The position numbers and the translations under genes are program-made. Under the pieces are notes generated by a model that was given only the letters and a program-made list of their open reading frames with translations, did no database searches and was not told where the DNA came from. 64,000 bases of DNA from UKL13-2 sp947085425 (GTDB taxonomy: Bacteria > Pseudomonadota > Gammaproteobacteria > Burkholderiales > Usitatibacteraceae). This document shows, in pieces, positions 1-6,998 of this stretch; position 1 is the first letter of the stretch; each line of letters opens with the position of its first letter. The stretch is from assembly GCA_947085425.1 (NCBI GenBank), contig CAMTWK010000026.1:43576-107575 (forward strand). Reading direction: 5' to 3'.

Positions 1-1855
1 CAACCGCAACGATGAATTCACACGTTGCAAAGACGGCAACTTGTCGGCCGTGCTGGATGCTATCTCCAACAACATCCTCGAATGCCGCTTCGGCACCAAG
101 ATCGATCGGGTCGAATCGACCAACGGCGAAGGTGACACTCCGATTCGTTTTATCGCCAATACCCCGCAGGGTGTGGAAACCATCAATTGCCATCGGGTGA
201 TTGCCCGCCTGGGTGCGACCCCACCACGTAAATTGGTGGAAAGTTTTGGCATCACCTTCCCCAACAATGATCCTTCGTCGGTGCCGCAATTGTCGGCGCA
301 ATACGAATCAAACGTGCCCGGCATTTATATTATTGGTGCCTTGGGCGGTTACCCGCTGATCAAACAGGCGATGAACCAAGGTTACGAGGTCATTGAATAC
401 GCCCTCGGCCGCAACATCGAACCGGCCGACGAACCGCTATTGCGCGCCAAATTTTCGACCTATCGTGCGGCCAAGAGTGTCAGCGAGGGTCTGGATCGTA
501 TCCGCGAAAATGTGCCGCTGCTGTCGGCATTGACCACCTTGCAACTGCGCGAATTTTTGTTGGACAGCGAAGTGCACACCCCGGCGTTGGGGGCCACCAT
601 CTTTGCCAAAAACGATTACACCAATTCTTTCTTTTCGATTGTCGAGGGCTCGGCGACCGTTGCCATCAAGGGTGCCGACGGCAAAGACGCCACGGTGGTT
701 TTGAGCAAGGGGCAATTTTTTGGCGAAATGGGTTTGATTTCCGGACGCCGCCGCACCGCCACTATTCTTGCCGGCGACGATTGTGTATTGATCGAAACAC
801 CACGCCGTTCGATGTTGAAATTGCTCGCCTCGGTTGAAGCCGTGCGCAAAACGCTTGATCAGGTGTCACTGAAACGGGCGGTGCGCCAATATTTGCAAGC
901 GCAAATTGCCGAAGAAGAAGTCGACTTTTTGGTCGAAGGTGCGGTCATCAAAAAATACGCGGCCAATGAAACTGTCTTTAACGAAGGTGACAAAGCCGAC
1001 GGCCTGTACATGATCCGCCGCGGCTCGGTGATGGTGTCACGCGCGATCTCCGGCAAAGAGGTGGTGATGTCGTACGTGTCGGCCGGAAACTACGTGGGTG
1101 AAATGGCGCTGATGTCGGATGCGCCCCGCTCCGCCACGGTGCGTGCGGCGGTACCCACCGAATGTGTGATGTTGGAGGCGCAACGGTTTGTCGACGTGGT
1201 CGGACGCAATAAAGCCATGCGTGGTGGTATGGATGCAAAACTGATGCAACGTATGTCGGCCAACCAGGCAATGGAATCAAACTCCGACTCGGGCAACCTG
1301 ATTTCATTTTTAATGAAACAGGGGCTGGGCGAAGCCACTGACGTATTACTCATTGACGAGTCCTTGTGTATTCGCTGCAACAACTGCGAAAAAGCCTGCG
1401 CCGAATCCCACGACGGCACCTCGCGACTCGATCGCGAAGCCGGTCCTACCTACGCACAAATTCATGTGCCAACCTCGTGCCGACATTGTGAACATCCACA
1501 CTGCATGAAAGATTGCCCTCCCGACGCGATTCATCGTTCACAAAACGGTGAGGTGTTTATCAACGACGCGTGTATCGGTTGCGGCAATTGTGAAAAAAAT
1601 TGCCCTTACGGTGTGATCCAATTGGCGCCGGCCATTCCCCCGGTCAATAAACCATCCGTACTGTCCTGGTTATTGTTTGGTTTAGGTGATGAACCGGGCA
1701 TGTCCAGCCAGAAGGTCGACAAGAAAGCACCGAAAAAAGCCGTTAAGTGTGACATGTGCAAAGACCTGAAAGGCGGACCGGCATGTGTGCGCTCCTGCCC
1801 AACGGGTGCGGCGTTGCGTGTGTCACCCGAGCAATTTTTGGATTACACCCGCTAG
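1..1855 (+). CDS. Flavoprotein / double cyclic-nucleotide-binding / polyferredoxin fusion (5' end missing)
   Basis: The reading frame is open from the window edge (first full codon at position 2), so the N-terminus is missing. Counting from the codon at 41, residues 1-125 are the C-terminal part of a pyridine-nucleotide-disulfide-reductase-like fold with an FAD-contacting stretch GIYIIGALGGYP. Residues about 160-275 and 295-405 are two cyclic-nucleotide-binding domains, each with a phosphate-binding-cassette-like segment (FGEM...RRTAT; VGEM...PRSAT). Residues 437-592 are a ferredoxin region with Cys clusters CIRCNNC, CRHCEHPHC, CIGCGNCEKNC and CDMCKD...CVRSC, enough for up to four 4Fe-4S centres. 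No membrane segment is seen in the visible part. I infer a cytoplasmic electron-transfer protein gated by a nucleotide or by CRP-like regulation; the substrate is unknown. Confidence 0.85.
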   Translation, partial: NRNDEFTRCKDGNLSAVLDAISNNILECRFGTKIDRVESTNGEGDTPIRFIANTPQGVETINCHRVIARLGATPPRKLVESFGITFPNNDPSSVPQLSAQYESNVPGIYIIGALGGYPLIKQAMNQGYEVIEYALGRNIEPADEPLLRAKFSTYRAAKSVSEGLDRIRENVPLLSALTTLQLREFLLDSEVHTPALGATIFAKNDYTNSFFSIVEGSATVAIKGADGKDATVVLSKGQFFGEMGLISGRRRTATILAGDDCVLIETPRRSMLKLLASVEAVRKTLDQVSLKRAVRQYLQAQIAEEEVDFLVEGAVIKKYAANETVFNEGDKADGLYMIRRGSVMVSRAISGKEVVMSYVSAGNYVGEMALMSDAPRSATVRAAVPTECVMLEAQRFVDVVGRNKAMRGGMDAKLMQRMSANQAMESNSDSGNLISFLMKQGLGEATDVLLIDESLCIRCNNCEKACAESHDGTSRLDREAGPTYAQIHVPTSCRHCEHPHCMKDCPPDAIHRSQNGEVFINDACIGCGNCEKNCPYGVIQLAPAIPPVNKPSVLSWLLFGLGDEPGMSSQKVDKKAPKKAVKCDMCKDLKGGPACVRSCPTGAALRVSPEQFLDYTR

Positions 1856-2002
1856 GAGTCCGCGCGGACCCCTGGCTTGCGAGGCACTTCGCCTCTTTGG
1901 TTTTGGCGGAGGGCGTGGGTGCAGCGTTCCGCGTGGTTCGGCGTGGTGTAAGCAACACCCCGCAAAATGTCGGCAGCGGCGGCCTTGAGAAAGCACATTT
2001 AG
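1856..2002. other. Intergenic stretch with short palindromes
   Basis: No convincing gene. A 12-bp perfect palindrome (GTCCGCGCGGAC, about 1859-1870) lies directly after the stop codon of the ferredoxin fusion. A small hairpin (GAGGC/GCCTC, near 1880) follows and runs into a T-rich stretch, so it could be a weak terminator for the upstream gene. Confidence 0.35.
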
Positions 2003-2165
2003 GAAATTCAGTTCCGCTACATCCGCGCAAAAGCGTCAACTGACAAGGTCGACCCGACCCGGCGACATGCGTGCCACCCAAAAGCAACTCGGGCACGCAT
2101 CAGCCAAGATGACGGAGCACTATGTTCGCGCCCGTTTAGGAAATGTAGTTGAACCAGCGAAGTGG
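2003..2165 (+). pseudogene. Remnant of a phage-type tyrosine integrase C-terminus, frameshifted
   Basis: Two adjacent frames give an integrase-like C-terminal tail. The first frame, from 2003, reads FRYIRAKASTDK and the second, from about 2067, reads TQKQLGHASAKMTEHYVR, with the conserved LGH and the catalytic-Tyr-type HYVR. A +1 shift is needed at about 2060 to join them, and a stop codon at 2000-2002 precedes the first part. This is therefore a decayed fragment, not a gene. It lies just outside the left attachment repeat, which suggests an older element once occupied the same site. Residue spacing is typical of phage integrases, but the assignment rests on a short stretch. Confidence 0.6.
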
Positions 2166-2181
2166 TTTTATCGCAGCAATA

Positions 2182-2221
2182 AAACCGTTGAATTGCGGAG
2201 CGCTCCGCAAGTCAACGGTTT
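2182..2221 (+). terminator. Large stem-loop 3' of the integrase remnant
   Basis: Two 18-base arms (ACCGTTGAATTGCGGAGC and its partner) pair with one mismatch and almost no loop, followed by TTTCTC. It sits immediately after the integrase remnant. It may be that gene's terminator or a recombination-related hairpin; the short T-run makes the terminator role uncertain. Confidence 0.5.
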
Positions 2222-2259
2222 CTCAACCGGTTCACACTTAACACAAGTACCTGATTTTA

Positions 2260-2305
2260 TTGGTGGGCCGTGTTGGACTTGAACCAACGACCAAAGGATT
2301 ATGAG
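2260..2305 (+). repeat. attL: 46-bp direct repeat of the 3' half of the tRNA(CAT)
   Basis: Exact 46-bp copy of 9120-9165. It corresponds to the 3' half of the tRNA gene at 9121-9197, from the anticodon loop to CCA. The two copies bound a 6.86-kb segment that includes a tyrosine integrase at the tRNA-proximal end. This is the classic arrangement of an element integrated into a tRNA 3' end: this copy is the displaced original tRNA tail and the other restores the tRNA. Confidence 0.9.
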
Positions 2306-2358
2306 CAGATTTGACGAGAAAAAACACTTATTTTTCAATGCATTAGCGCACAAGTCCT

Positions 2359-2394
2359 GACTGTGTATTGGACTGTGTACGCTATGCAAATCTG
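2359..2394 (+). repeat. Putative integrase arm-type site, left end
   Basis: A 36-bp segment containing two GACTGTG-type words (starting at 2359 and about 2371) and ending ATGCAAATCTG. It resembles 9040-9074 in the same orientation. Each copy lies about 50 bp inside the respective att core. Symmetrically placed direct repeats at both inner ends are what arm-type integrase or excisionase sites look like. The role is inferred from position only. Confidence 0.5.
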
Positions 2395-2401
2395 ATTATG
2401 A

Positions 2402-2866
2402 CTACTTTTTCTTAGCGTCCCTTTTTGCCTTCAATTGTGCTGAAAGTCGACCTGCGTTTTCTTTGAGTTGTGAATCAAATTCGCCCATCGAAACTGCTTC
2501 GCGCAATTTCTCGAACACAGGAATCAGGTTCGTCATTTCGCCAACTTCAACTGCGGTTTTACCTTTGGCGATCTCCAACGGTTTGTAGCCGTAACGAAGT
2601 TCGACGTAGGTTTTGCCGTCGTTGCCCTTGAACCACATCTCACGCACCAAAGCATCGCGTTGCTGCGTCAGAACCGCGCCTGTCTCGTCATTCTTTACGC
2701 GCTTGATACGTGACACCGTCAAACGCTTTCCTTGCGACGCTGCGCGTGCTGCTTCGATCTGCTCGTGGATCGACGTAATCAGTTTGTTGCGACGAATAAC
2801 TACCGCATCGACACGATTTGGACGTGTTACCGCCGATGCTTTTAGTGTTTGTAGGATGCTTGCCAT
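2402..2866 (-). CDS. Small hypothetical protein of phage/ICE type (resembles DUF6641)
   Basis: 154 codons. The start at 2866 is preceded by a GAGG-like ribosome site. The product is soluble and strongly basic, with a KR-rich N-terminal half (RRNKLITSIHEQIE) and a Lys-rich tail (KAKRDAKKK); no membrane segment is visible. The pattern of a short basic N-terminus, a central WF.G..GKTYVELRYG segment and a helix before the tail resembles a family I recall as DUF6641, found in proteobacterial islands and prophages. The name is from memory and unverified. It is the leftmost gene of the island, with its 3' end facing attL. Function unknown. Confidence 0.6.
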   Translation of the reverse strand: MASILQTLKASAVTRPNRVDAVVIRRNKLITSIHEQIEAARAASQGKRLTVSRIKRVKNDETGAVLTQQRDALVREMWFKGNDGKTYVELRYGYKPLEIAKGKTAVEVGEMTNLIPVFEKLREAVSMGEFDSQLKENAGRLSAQLKAKRDAKKK

Positions 2867-2976
2867 GAATGCCTCGCTTTGTTGTTGATGACAAAAACGA
2901 TGCTATGGACTTGGTGATTTACTGTCTATCTGCGAAGATATTTACTTGGCTGTCCGATAGTTAGTGCTCGTTCAAG

Positions 2977-3003
2977 AGACGCTCGCTGCTGCAGCGAGCG
3001 TCT
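2977..3003. repeat. Perfect 12-bp stem-loop
   Basis: AGACGCTCGCTG pairs perfectly with CAGCGAGCGTCT around a 3-base loop. It sits between the start of the gene at 2866 and the broken end of the IS3 remnant. There is no T-run on either side, so an intrinsic terminator is not favoured. An origin, operator or recombination hairpin is possible. Confidence 0.5.
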
Positions 3004-3049
3004 ATCGCTATTTAGGTGCTGAAAGTAATTTTGTGTAGACTGATTTTTG

Positions 3050-3190
3050 TTACAGTGATTTCGTACCGATGTCGAGTTTTCTGCCGACTTCCGCATACGT
3101 GAGTTTCTGCTCGGTGATGAGTTTGAAGGCTTCAGCTTTGAATTCGGCGGTGAAAGTGCGGCGGGGAATACGTTTCAAAATGACTCCCAT
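3050..3190 (-). pseudogene. IS3-family transposase OrfA, N-terminal remnant
   Basis: From ATG at 3190 the frame reads KRIPRRTFTAEFKAEAFK and continues through LTYAEVGRKLDIGTKSL, the helix-turn-helix start of IS3-type OrfA proteins. It then stops after about 46 residues, where the family normally continues for another 40-60 residues. There is no OrfB. The 19-bp repeat at 3194-3212 lies just upstream of the start, in the place where the left terminal repeat of such an IS would be. I read this as one end of an IS whose remainder was deleted. Confidence 0.75.
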
Positions 3191-3193
3191 GAA

Positions 3194-3212
3194 AAACGTT
3201 GGGACACTACTG
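3194..3212 (+). repeat. 19-bp IS/MITE terminal repeat, solo copy
   Basis: The sequence AAACGTTGGGACACTACTG is identical to the right terminus of the 172-bp element at 4926-5097 and inverted relative to that element's left terminus. Here it lies 4 bp upstream of the IS3 orfA remnant and 11 bp before the methyltransferase ATG, so it probably marks the IS end. It may also have displaced the natural promoter of the methyltransferase. Confidence 0.8.
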
Positions 3213-3223
3213 ACTTGGGCTAT

Positions 3224-4222
3224 ATGAAAAGAATTAAATTTATTGACTTGTTTTGTGGAATAGGTGGCTTTCACTATGCCATAGAAGATGCTGCGCGGAG
3301 ATTAGGATTTGAGACCGAATGTGTATTTGCAAGTGATATAGATAAAGAAGCAAGCGTCGCTTACAACGAAAATTTTGGCATTGACTCACATAGTGACATA
3401 ACAAAAATAGATGCTAAAGACATACCGCCACATGACATATTGCTTGCGGGATTTCCGTGCCAGGCGTTTAGCATTATCGGTGCAAGAAAAGGGTTTGACG
3501 ATACAAGAGGCACACTATTTTTTGACATAGCACGAATACTTAAAGAGAAGCAGCCCAAAGGTTTTGTCTTAGAAAATGTCAAGCAACTTCGAGGGCATGA
3601 CGGTGGCAGAACTCTTGTTGTAATACTGGACACCCTAAAGGAATTAGGGTATCAGGTTGAATACAAAGTGTTGAATGCAAAAGATTTTGGATTGCCACAA
3701 AAAAGGGAACGCATCTTTATTGTGGGATGGAAATCAACTCTAAAATTTGATTGGGAATTTGACGAAGTGAAAATGACGCCATTATCAAAAGTTTTGGAAA
3801 AGAAAGTCGATAACTTTTATTATGCCTCCGAAAAAATTGTCGCTAGTAGAATGTTGAATGTAAAAGCAGCGCAAATTGAACATAATCGACCGACCATTTG
3901 GCACCAAAACAAAAGTGGCAACATAAGTGCGCACGAATATAGTTGCGCTTTACGAGCTGGCGCATCTTACAATTACTTGTTGGTAAATGGCGTGAGAAGA
4001 ATGACAGAGCGTGAAATGCTTCGGCTGCAAGGATTTCCAGAGCACTTTAAGATAACGCATACATACGCGACAATAAGACGCTTTGCGGGAAATTCATTAC
4101 CAATTCCAACTGCGAATGCGGTAATCTATATGCTTATTGATAAAAATATCAAAAAAAGCTATGAGCCAAAGACTACCAAAGTTGCGACAAGCAATAAAGT
4201 CCACACCACTGTATCCACTTAA
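3224..4222 (+). CDS. DNA (cytosine-5-)-methyltransferase
   Basis: 332 codons from ATG 3224; an upstream TTG at 3215 is possible, but the ATG places the motif I spacing as usual. It transfers a methyl group from S-adenosylmethionine to cytosine C5. Visible motifs: I, FIDLFCGIGGF (residues 6-16); IV, GFPCQAFS with catalytic Cys about 79; VI, ENVK (about 117); VIII, QKRERIFIVG; IX/X, RMTEREMLRLQGFPE and GNSLPIPTANAV. The length is typical of type II enzymes, with a short target-recognition region. It is followed by an overlapping gene that is probably the cognate nuclease. Base composition is clearly more AT-rich than the flanking chromosome, indicating recent transfer. The recognition sequence is not predictable here. 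Confidence 0.93.
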   Translation: MKRIKFIDLFCGIGGFHYAIEDAARRLGFETECVFASDIDKEASVAYNENFGIDSHSDITKIDAKDIPPHDILLAGFPCQAFSIIGARKGFDDTRGTLFFDIARILKEKQPKGFVLENVKQLRGHDGGRTLVVILDTLKELGYQVEYKVLNAKDFGLPQKRERIFIVGWKSTLKFDWEFDEVKMTPLSKVLEKKVDNFYYASEKIVASRMLNVKAAQIEHNRPTIWHQNKSGNISAHEYSCALRAGASYNYLLVNGVRRMTEREMLRLQGFPEHFKITHTYATIRRFAGNSLPIPTANAVIYMLIDKNIKKSYEPKTTKVATSNKVHTTVST

Positions 4223-4922
4223 CAGCTTTCCAAGCCAATTTGCAAAAAAATTAGCTGAATCAATTTGTGTGCATATAGCTACGCGAGGTGAGGCTGATTT
4301 AGAGGGAAATGAATGGGAACAAATATTTGCGAATTGTATTGGTGCTAAGTGGCATCCATCAAATATTGGATTGGACGACATTCAACACAACCAATCATCT
4401 ACGGCTTGGGGTGCGAAAACTGTAAAAGGAAAAATTCTAACAACAAGTGAAGCAAACTTAAACCCACAAAAAGTGAGATTGATAAGTGGGCGAAATTCAC
4501 CAAACTATAGTTACGAAGAAACAATTGACCCAAAAACGTCAGATCCAAATAAAGTTGGAGAGATGGTGCTTGATATTTGGAATACAAGAGTTAGAGAAGT
4601 AAGAGCACATTTTGGAAATTTAAGAACTGTGGTGTTGCTAAAAGGCGATGCGCTTAAAAGTGTTGCTGTATTTGAAATGGAAACAGAACTTTATATAGTT
4701 AAAGAATTTACTTGGAAGTGGAATAAGAATGGCAACTTGGAAGGATCCGATACAAATTCGGAGCATAGATTTACTTGGCAACCACACGGTTCGCAATTTA
4801 CGATAATTGAATTTATTCCAACCAATGCGCTGCGATTAGCGATTAAACGACCAAAAGACATACCAAAATCAGAAGTGCTAAAGCAAATTGGCTTTAACGA
4901 TACTTTTTTTAGTAGGATTTGA
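4161..4922 (+). CDS. Probable type II restriction endonuclease partner of the methyltransferase
   Basis: 253 codons from ATG 4161 (a TTG at 4137 also opens the frame). The start overlaps the end of the methyltransferase by about 60 bp, which suggests translational coupling. I do not recognise the family. The product is soluble, of mixed alpha/beta composition, with acidic/basic stretches such as GLDDIQ and a region EANLNPQKVRLISGR that could be part of a nuclease core, but a clear PD-(D/E)XK motif cannot be asserted. Its role is inferred from the overlap with a C5 methyltransferase, the shared AT-rich composition and the length. Restriction partners are usually divergent in sequence, so absence of a recognisable motif is not evidence against it. 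Confidence 0.6.
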   Translation: MSQRLPKLRQAIKSTPLYPLNSFPSQFAKKLAESICVHIATRGEADLEGNEWEQIFANCIGAKWHPSNIGLDDIQHNQSSTAWGAKTVKGKILTTSEANLNPQKVRLISGRNSPNYSYEETIDPKTSDPNKVGEMVLDIWNTRVREVRAHFGNLRTVVLLKGDALKSVAVFEMETELYIVKEFTWKWNKNGNLEGSDTNSEHRFTWQPHGSQFTIIEFIPTNALRLAIKRPKDIPKSEVLKQIGFNDTFFSRI

Positions 4923-4925
4923 TAT

Positions 4926-5097
4926 CAGTAGTGTCCCAACGTTTACAAAGCAAGGCAATTTAATCGAATGATTTAATTGGTGAATTTAGCATTTACGTAT
5001 GGTTTCGATTTGAATTGAAAAGCAAAATGCGCCGCTTATGAAATCAACAACTTACGGGCAAAATTACAGTCAAAATTCAAACGTTGGGACACTACTG
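4926..5097. mobile_element. 172-bp MITE-like element with 19-bp terminal inverted repeats and 9-bp target duplication
   Basis: The ends are perfect 19-bp inverted repeats (4926-4944 and 5079-5097). They are flanked by a direct 9-bp duplication, ATTTGATAT, at 4917-4925 and 5098-5106. The interior is AT-rich and non-coding. The same 19-bp end occurs alone at 3194-3212 beside an IS3 orfA remnant, so this is likely a non-autonomous derivative mobilised by a related transposase. Removing the element and one duplication restores a continuous TGA-T-ATG junction between the gene ending at 4922 and the one starting at 5105. A 9-bp duplication is longer than usual for IS3 (3-5 bp), so the source transposase is open. 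Confidence 0.85.
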
Positions 5098-5104
5098 ATT
5101 TGAT

Positions 5105-5455
5105 ATGGGAAAAGAAGAATTAGAAGAGAGATTTGTGGGGTATCTGACTCGTAAAATGAAACGAGATGGTAGGCTATACGGCAAGAGTTATTTGAAAGAC
5201 AAGCTTGCACGCCTAAGAAGATTGCAGAAAATCCTCCCAATCTCCAAATTAGGAAATATTACCGATGAAAATTATTTTGAACTTACAGACAAAGTAATGA
5301 AAAAGTTGAATCAACCTATTGGGTCTATTGGCAGGAACTATAAGTATGGTGACTGTATGGTGGTAATGCGTTTGTTATATGAAATGAATAATGCAGGCAA
5401 GCAAGGAAAACGATATGTTTATTATGGCGGAGTAAAAGTTCCTAATGCTAGATAA
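5105..5455 (+). CDS. Hypothetical protein, third gene of the restriction-modification cluster
   Basis: 116 codons, AT-rich like the two upstream genes. Its ATG overlaps the right copy of the 9-bp duplication made by the MITE. Before that insertion the ATG followed the nuclease stop with a single base between, so the gene was the third member of the cluster. The product is basic and mostly helical. Its first 90 residues (ERFVGYLTRKM, YLKDKLARLRRL, GNITDEN...) have the spacing of the SAM-like core-binding domain of tyrosine recombinases, but there is no catalytic domain. This resemblance is weak. Regulatory, DNA-binding or truncated-recombinase roles are all possible. Confidence 0.55.
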   Translation: MGKEELEERFVGYLTRKMKRDGRLYGKSYLKDKLARLRRLQKILPISKLGNITDENYFELTDKVMKKLNQPIGSIGRNYKYGDCMVVMRLLYEMNNAGKQGKRYVYYGGVKVPNAR

Positions 5456-5525
5456 AATATATCTTCACTAAATAACACAGTCTGCAAATTTTGCAACGCA
5501 TGAAATGCGTGAGTGCACCTATGCT

Positions 5526-6107
5526 CTAAATCAAATCTATTGCTCGGCGCATCATCTCATCGTTTAGATCAATATAGCGTTGCGTGGTGCTCATGTGTTT
5601 GTGTCCTGCCAACGCCATTAGCACTCGAACGCCAACCCCTTTGTTCGCAAGCGTCGTGATGAATGTTCTCCGACCACTGTGACTCGTCGCACCTGCAATT
5701 CCTGCACGGTGATACCAAATCCGCATCATTTGGCACAGCGTATTGCCGCTGAATCCATTTCTATTGCGTTGAGAACCGATTAGCGGTGCGTTGCTGTCAT
5801 TGAATTTCGTTGCTTTGATGTATGACGCCAACTCGCGCTGCAATTTGTTGCCGACGATTACGACGCGTCCCTTGTTGCCCTTTGTTTGGTCAGAGCTCAA
5901 TCGAATCTCCGATTTGATCGTTCCATCGACGTTGAGTACATCGGCAACTTTGATCGCGGCAATTTCACCGACCCTCATGCCGCCCCATGTTGACAACAAA
6001 ATCGCCGTTCGATTGCGCGCAGGATGCGGACCGATTGCTAAACGAGCCAGGACGGCACGTAGTTCTTTTTCGCTGAGTGTTTTTGCTTGTGGCATTTTTG
6101 TAAGCAT
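5526..6107 (-). CDS. Tyrosine recombinase, catalytic domain only
   Basis: 193 codons. Catalytic residues are all visible: Arg45 (GGMRVGEI), Lys76 (TKGNKG), His143-x-x-Arg146 (SHSGRRTF), His169 (LAGHKHMSTT) and nucleophile Tyr178 (QRYIDL). The usual N-terminal core-binding domain of about 100 residues is absent, and the region upstream of the start (6108-6276) has no in-frame extension. Stand-alone catalytic domains of this size occur on plasmids and islands. It may resolve multimers or invert a segment. The main integrase of the island is the separate gene at 7711-8970. Either ATG 6107 or ATG 6095 could be the start; neither has a strong ribosome site. Confidence 0.88.
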   Translation of the reverse strand: MLTKMPQAKTLSEKELRAVLARLAIGPHPARNRTAILLSTWGGMRVGEIAAIKVADVLNVDGTIKSEIRLSSDQTKGNKGRVVIVGNKLQRELASYIKATKFNDSNAPLIGSQRNRNGFSGNTLCQMMRIWYHRAGIAGATSHSGRRTFITTLANKGVGVRVLMALAGHKHMSTTQRYIDLNDEMMRRAIDLI

Positions 6108-6276
6108 CTAATGAAATGATGTGCCAACGGTAATTGCTTATTTAATTAATGTCCATCTTTTTGGACCGTCGAAAAAAATGCTTAGCACTCAATCGGTTGG
6201 CACTACAAATAACAAATTGTGGAAAATGTTAGATACCGAGAAAGTTGCTGTCCGTCGCCTTACGTGTTGGTCGCGG

Positions 6277-6441
6277 TCACTTGAACTGAACTGATTTTGA
6301 CTTCAAGAACTCCTTGATCGCTACTCGGTAAACGTACGAAGGTTTGGTGTCCCAATCAGCCGCAAATTTGCTGACGAAATCGTGCCATGTCTTTGGCAAT
6401 CGAAGCGAGGTCAAATGCTTTTCGGTTTTGGTGTTTTTCAT
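6277..6441 (-). CDS. Small ribbon-helix-helix-like protein (54 aa)
   Basis: 54 codons, with a strong ribosome site (AAGGGAGA) 5 bases before ATG 6441. The sequence has a short beta-like N-terminal segment (HLTSLRLPKTW) followed by two helices (HDFVSKFAADW; PSYVYRVAIKEFL), the layout of Arc/CopG-type ribbon-helix-helix DNA-binding proteins, which act as dimers. It is the third gene of a three-gene operon of tiny proteins, 9 bp after the stop of the preceding one. A likely role is autoregulator of the operon or of element functions such as replication or integration. The fold is inferred from pattern only. Confidence 0.65.
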   Translation of the reverse strand: MKNTKTEKHLTSLRLPKTWHDFVSKFAADWDTKPSYVYRVAIKEFLKSKSVQFK

Positions 6442-6450
6442 GTCTCTCCC

Positions 6451-6627
6451 TTAGGTTTCTATAACGATCAACGTAAAGTCGTTTGCGCCATCGCGCATCT
6501 CGTTTATCTCGCGGACAAATCTATACATTCCAAATTGGTTGGCGACGTCAGCGCTAAAGATATTCTTGATTTCATTATTTTTAATGAAGTCGCTTAGCTG
6601 CTTCTTAGTAATCATTTCGTATTCCAT
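6451..6627 (-). CDS. Small hypothetical protein (58 aa), paralogue of the upstream gene
   Basis: 58 codons, ATG 6627, with a purine-rich ribosome site AAAAAGGA. I recognise no family. It aligns over its whole length with the product of 6639-6818: shared features include TKKQL near the N-terminus, an I-(K/R)-N-I/L core, FG(L/M), an EI segment, and the C-terminal TLI..ET. That argues for duplication of a real gene rather than a chance frame. No membrane segment or Cys cluster. It may form a pair or heteromer with its neighbour. Confidence 0.65.
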   Translation of the reverse strand: MEYEMITKKQLSDFIKNNEIKNIFSADVANQFGMYRFVREINEMRDGANDFTLIVIET

Positions 6628-6638
6628 ATTTTTCCTTT

Positions 6639-6818
6639 TTAGGTTTCCAATAAGATCAAGGTTATTTTCCTTTTGGAAATTCTCTTTTTCTTGATCTCAT
6701 TCATGAAATTGGTTAGACCAAAATCATCTTCAATGTCATCAATCAATAAGTTTCTTATGTTGGCTGCTTGAATTAATTTCATTAGGTCTTGTTTTGTTTT
6801 GATTTCTTTCTTAAGCAT
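6639..6818 (-). CDS. Small hypothetical protein (59 aa), first gene of the tiny-protein operon
   Basis: 59 codons, ATG 6818, with a good ribosome site (TAAGGGAAA). Lys-rich N-terminus (MLKKEIKTKQ), acidic centre (DDIEDDFG) and a basic stretch before the ending TLILLET. It is a tandem paralogue of 6451-6627, with an 11-bp gap between them. Upstream at 6839-6850 is a perfect 12-bp palindrome that is a candidate operator. The operon is downstream of, and in the same orientation as, the HUH protein gene. Function unknown. Confidence 0.65.
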   Translation of the reverse strand: MLKKEIKTKQDLMKLIQAANIRNLLIDDIEDDFGLTNFMNEIKKKRISKRKITLILLET

Positions 6819-6838
6819 TCTTTTCCCTTACACGATTT

Positions 6839-6850
6839 CACGTTAACGTG
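6839..6850 (-). promoter_or_regulatory. Palindromic candidate operator of the tiny-protein operon
   Basis: Perfect palindrome CACGTTAACGTG, 20 bp upstream of the first start codon of the operon. The size and position suit a dimeric repressor such as the ribbon-helix-helix protein encoded by the third gene. The surrounding 6851-6998 holds no gene that I can support. Confidence 0.45.
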
Positions 6851-6998
6851 TTGTCTTGTATTTATCGGGCTAAAGAATCGAAGATGAATCTAACGGCAAT
6901 AAAGTGAACTGCAACCTTAGAAAATTGCACTCATTCAGATATCCATAACAAAAATTGGTCGCGGTTAATCCACAGACCTCACCACTGACTACTACTGT

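Noticed and set aside
1756..2043. Open frames overlapping the ferredoxin gene end
   Set aside because: They overlap the confident upstream gene in other frames and show no protein-family signal.
3194..5106. The three 19-bp repeats as a CRISPR-like array
   Set aside because: Only three copies in mixed orientation with unequal spacing of about 1.7 kb and 135 bp, and transposon-like duplications.
6382..6597. Plus-strand 71-codon frame in the island
   Set aside because: It lies over two minus-strand small genes with strong ribosome sites and has none itself.
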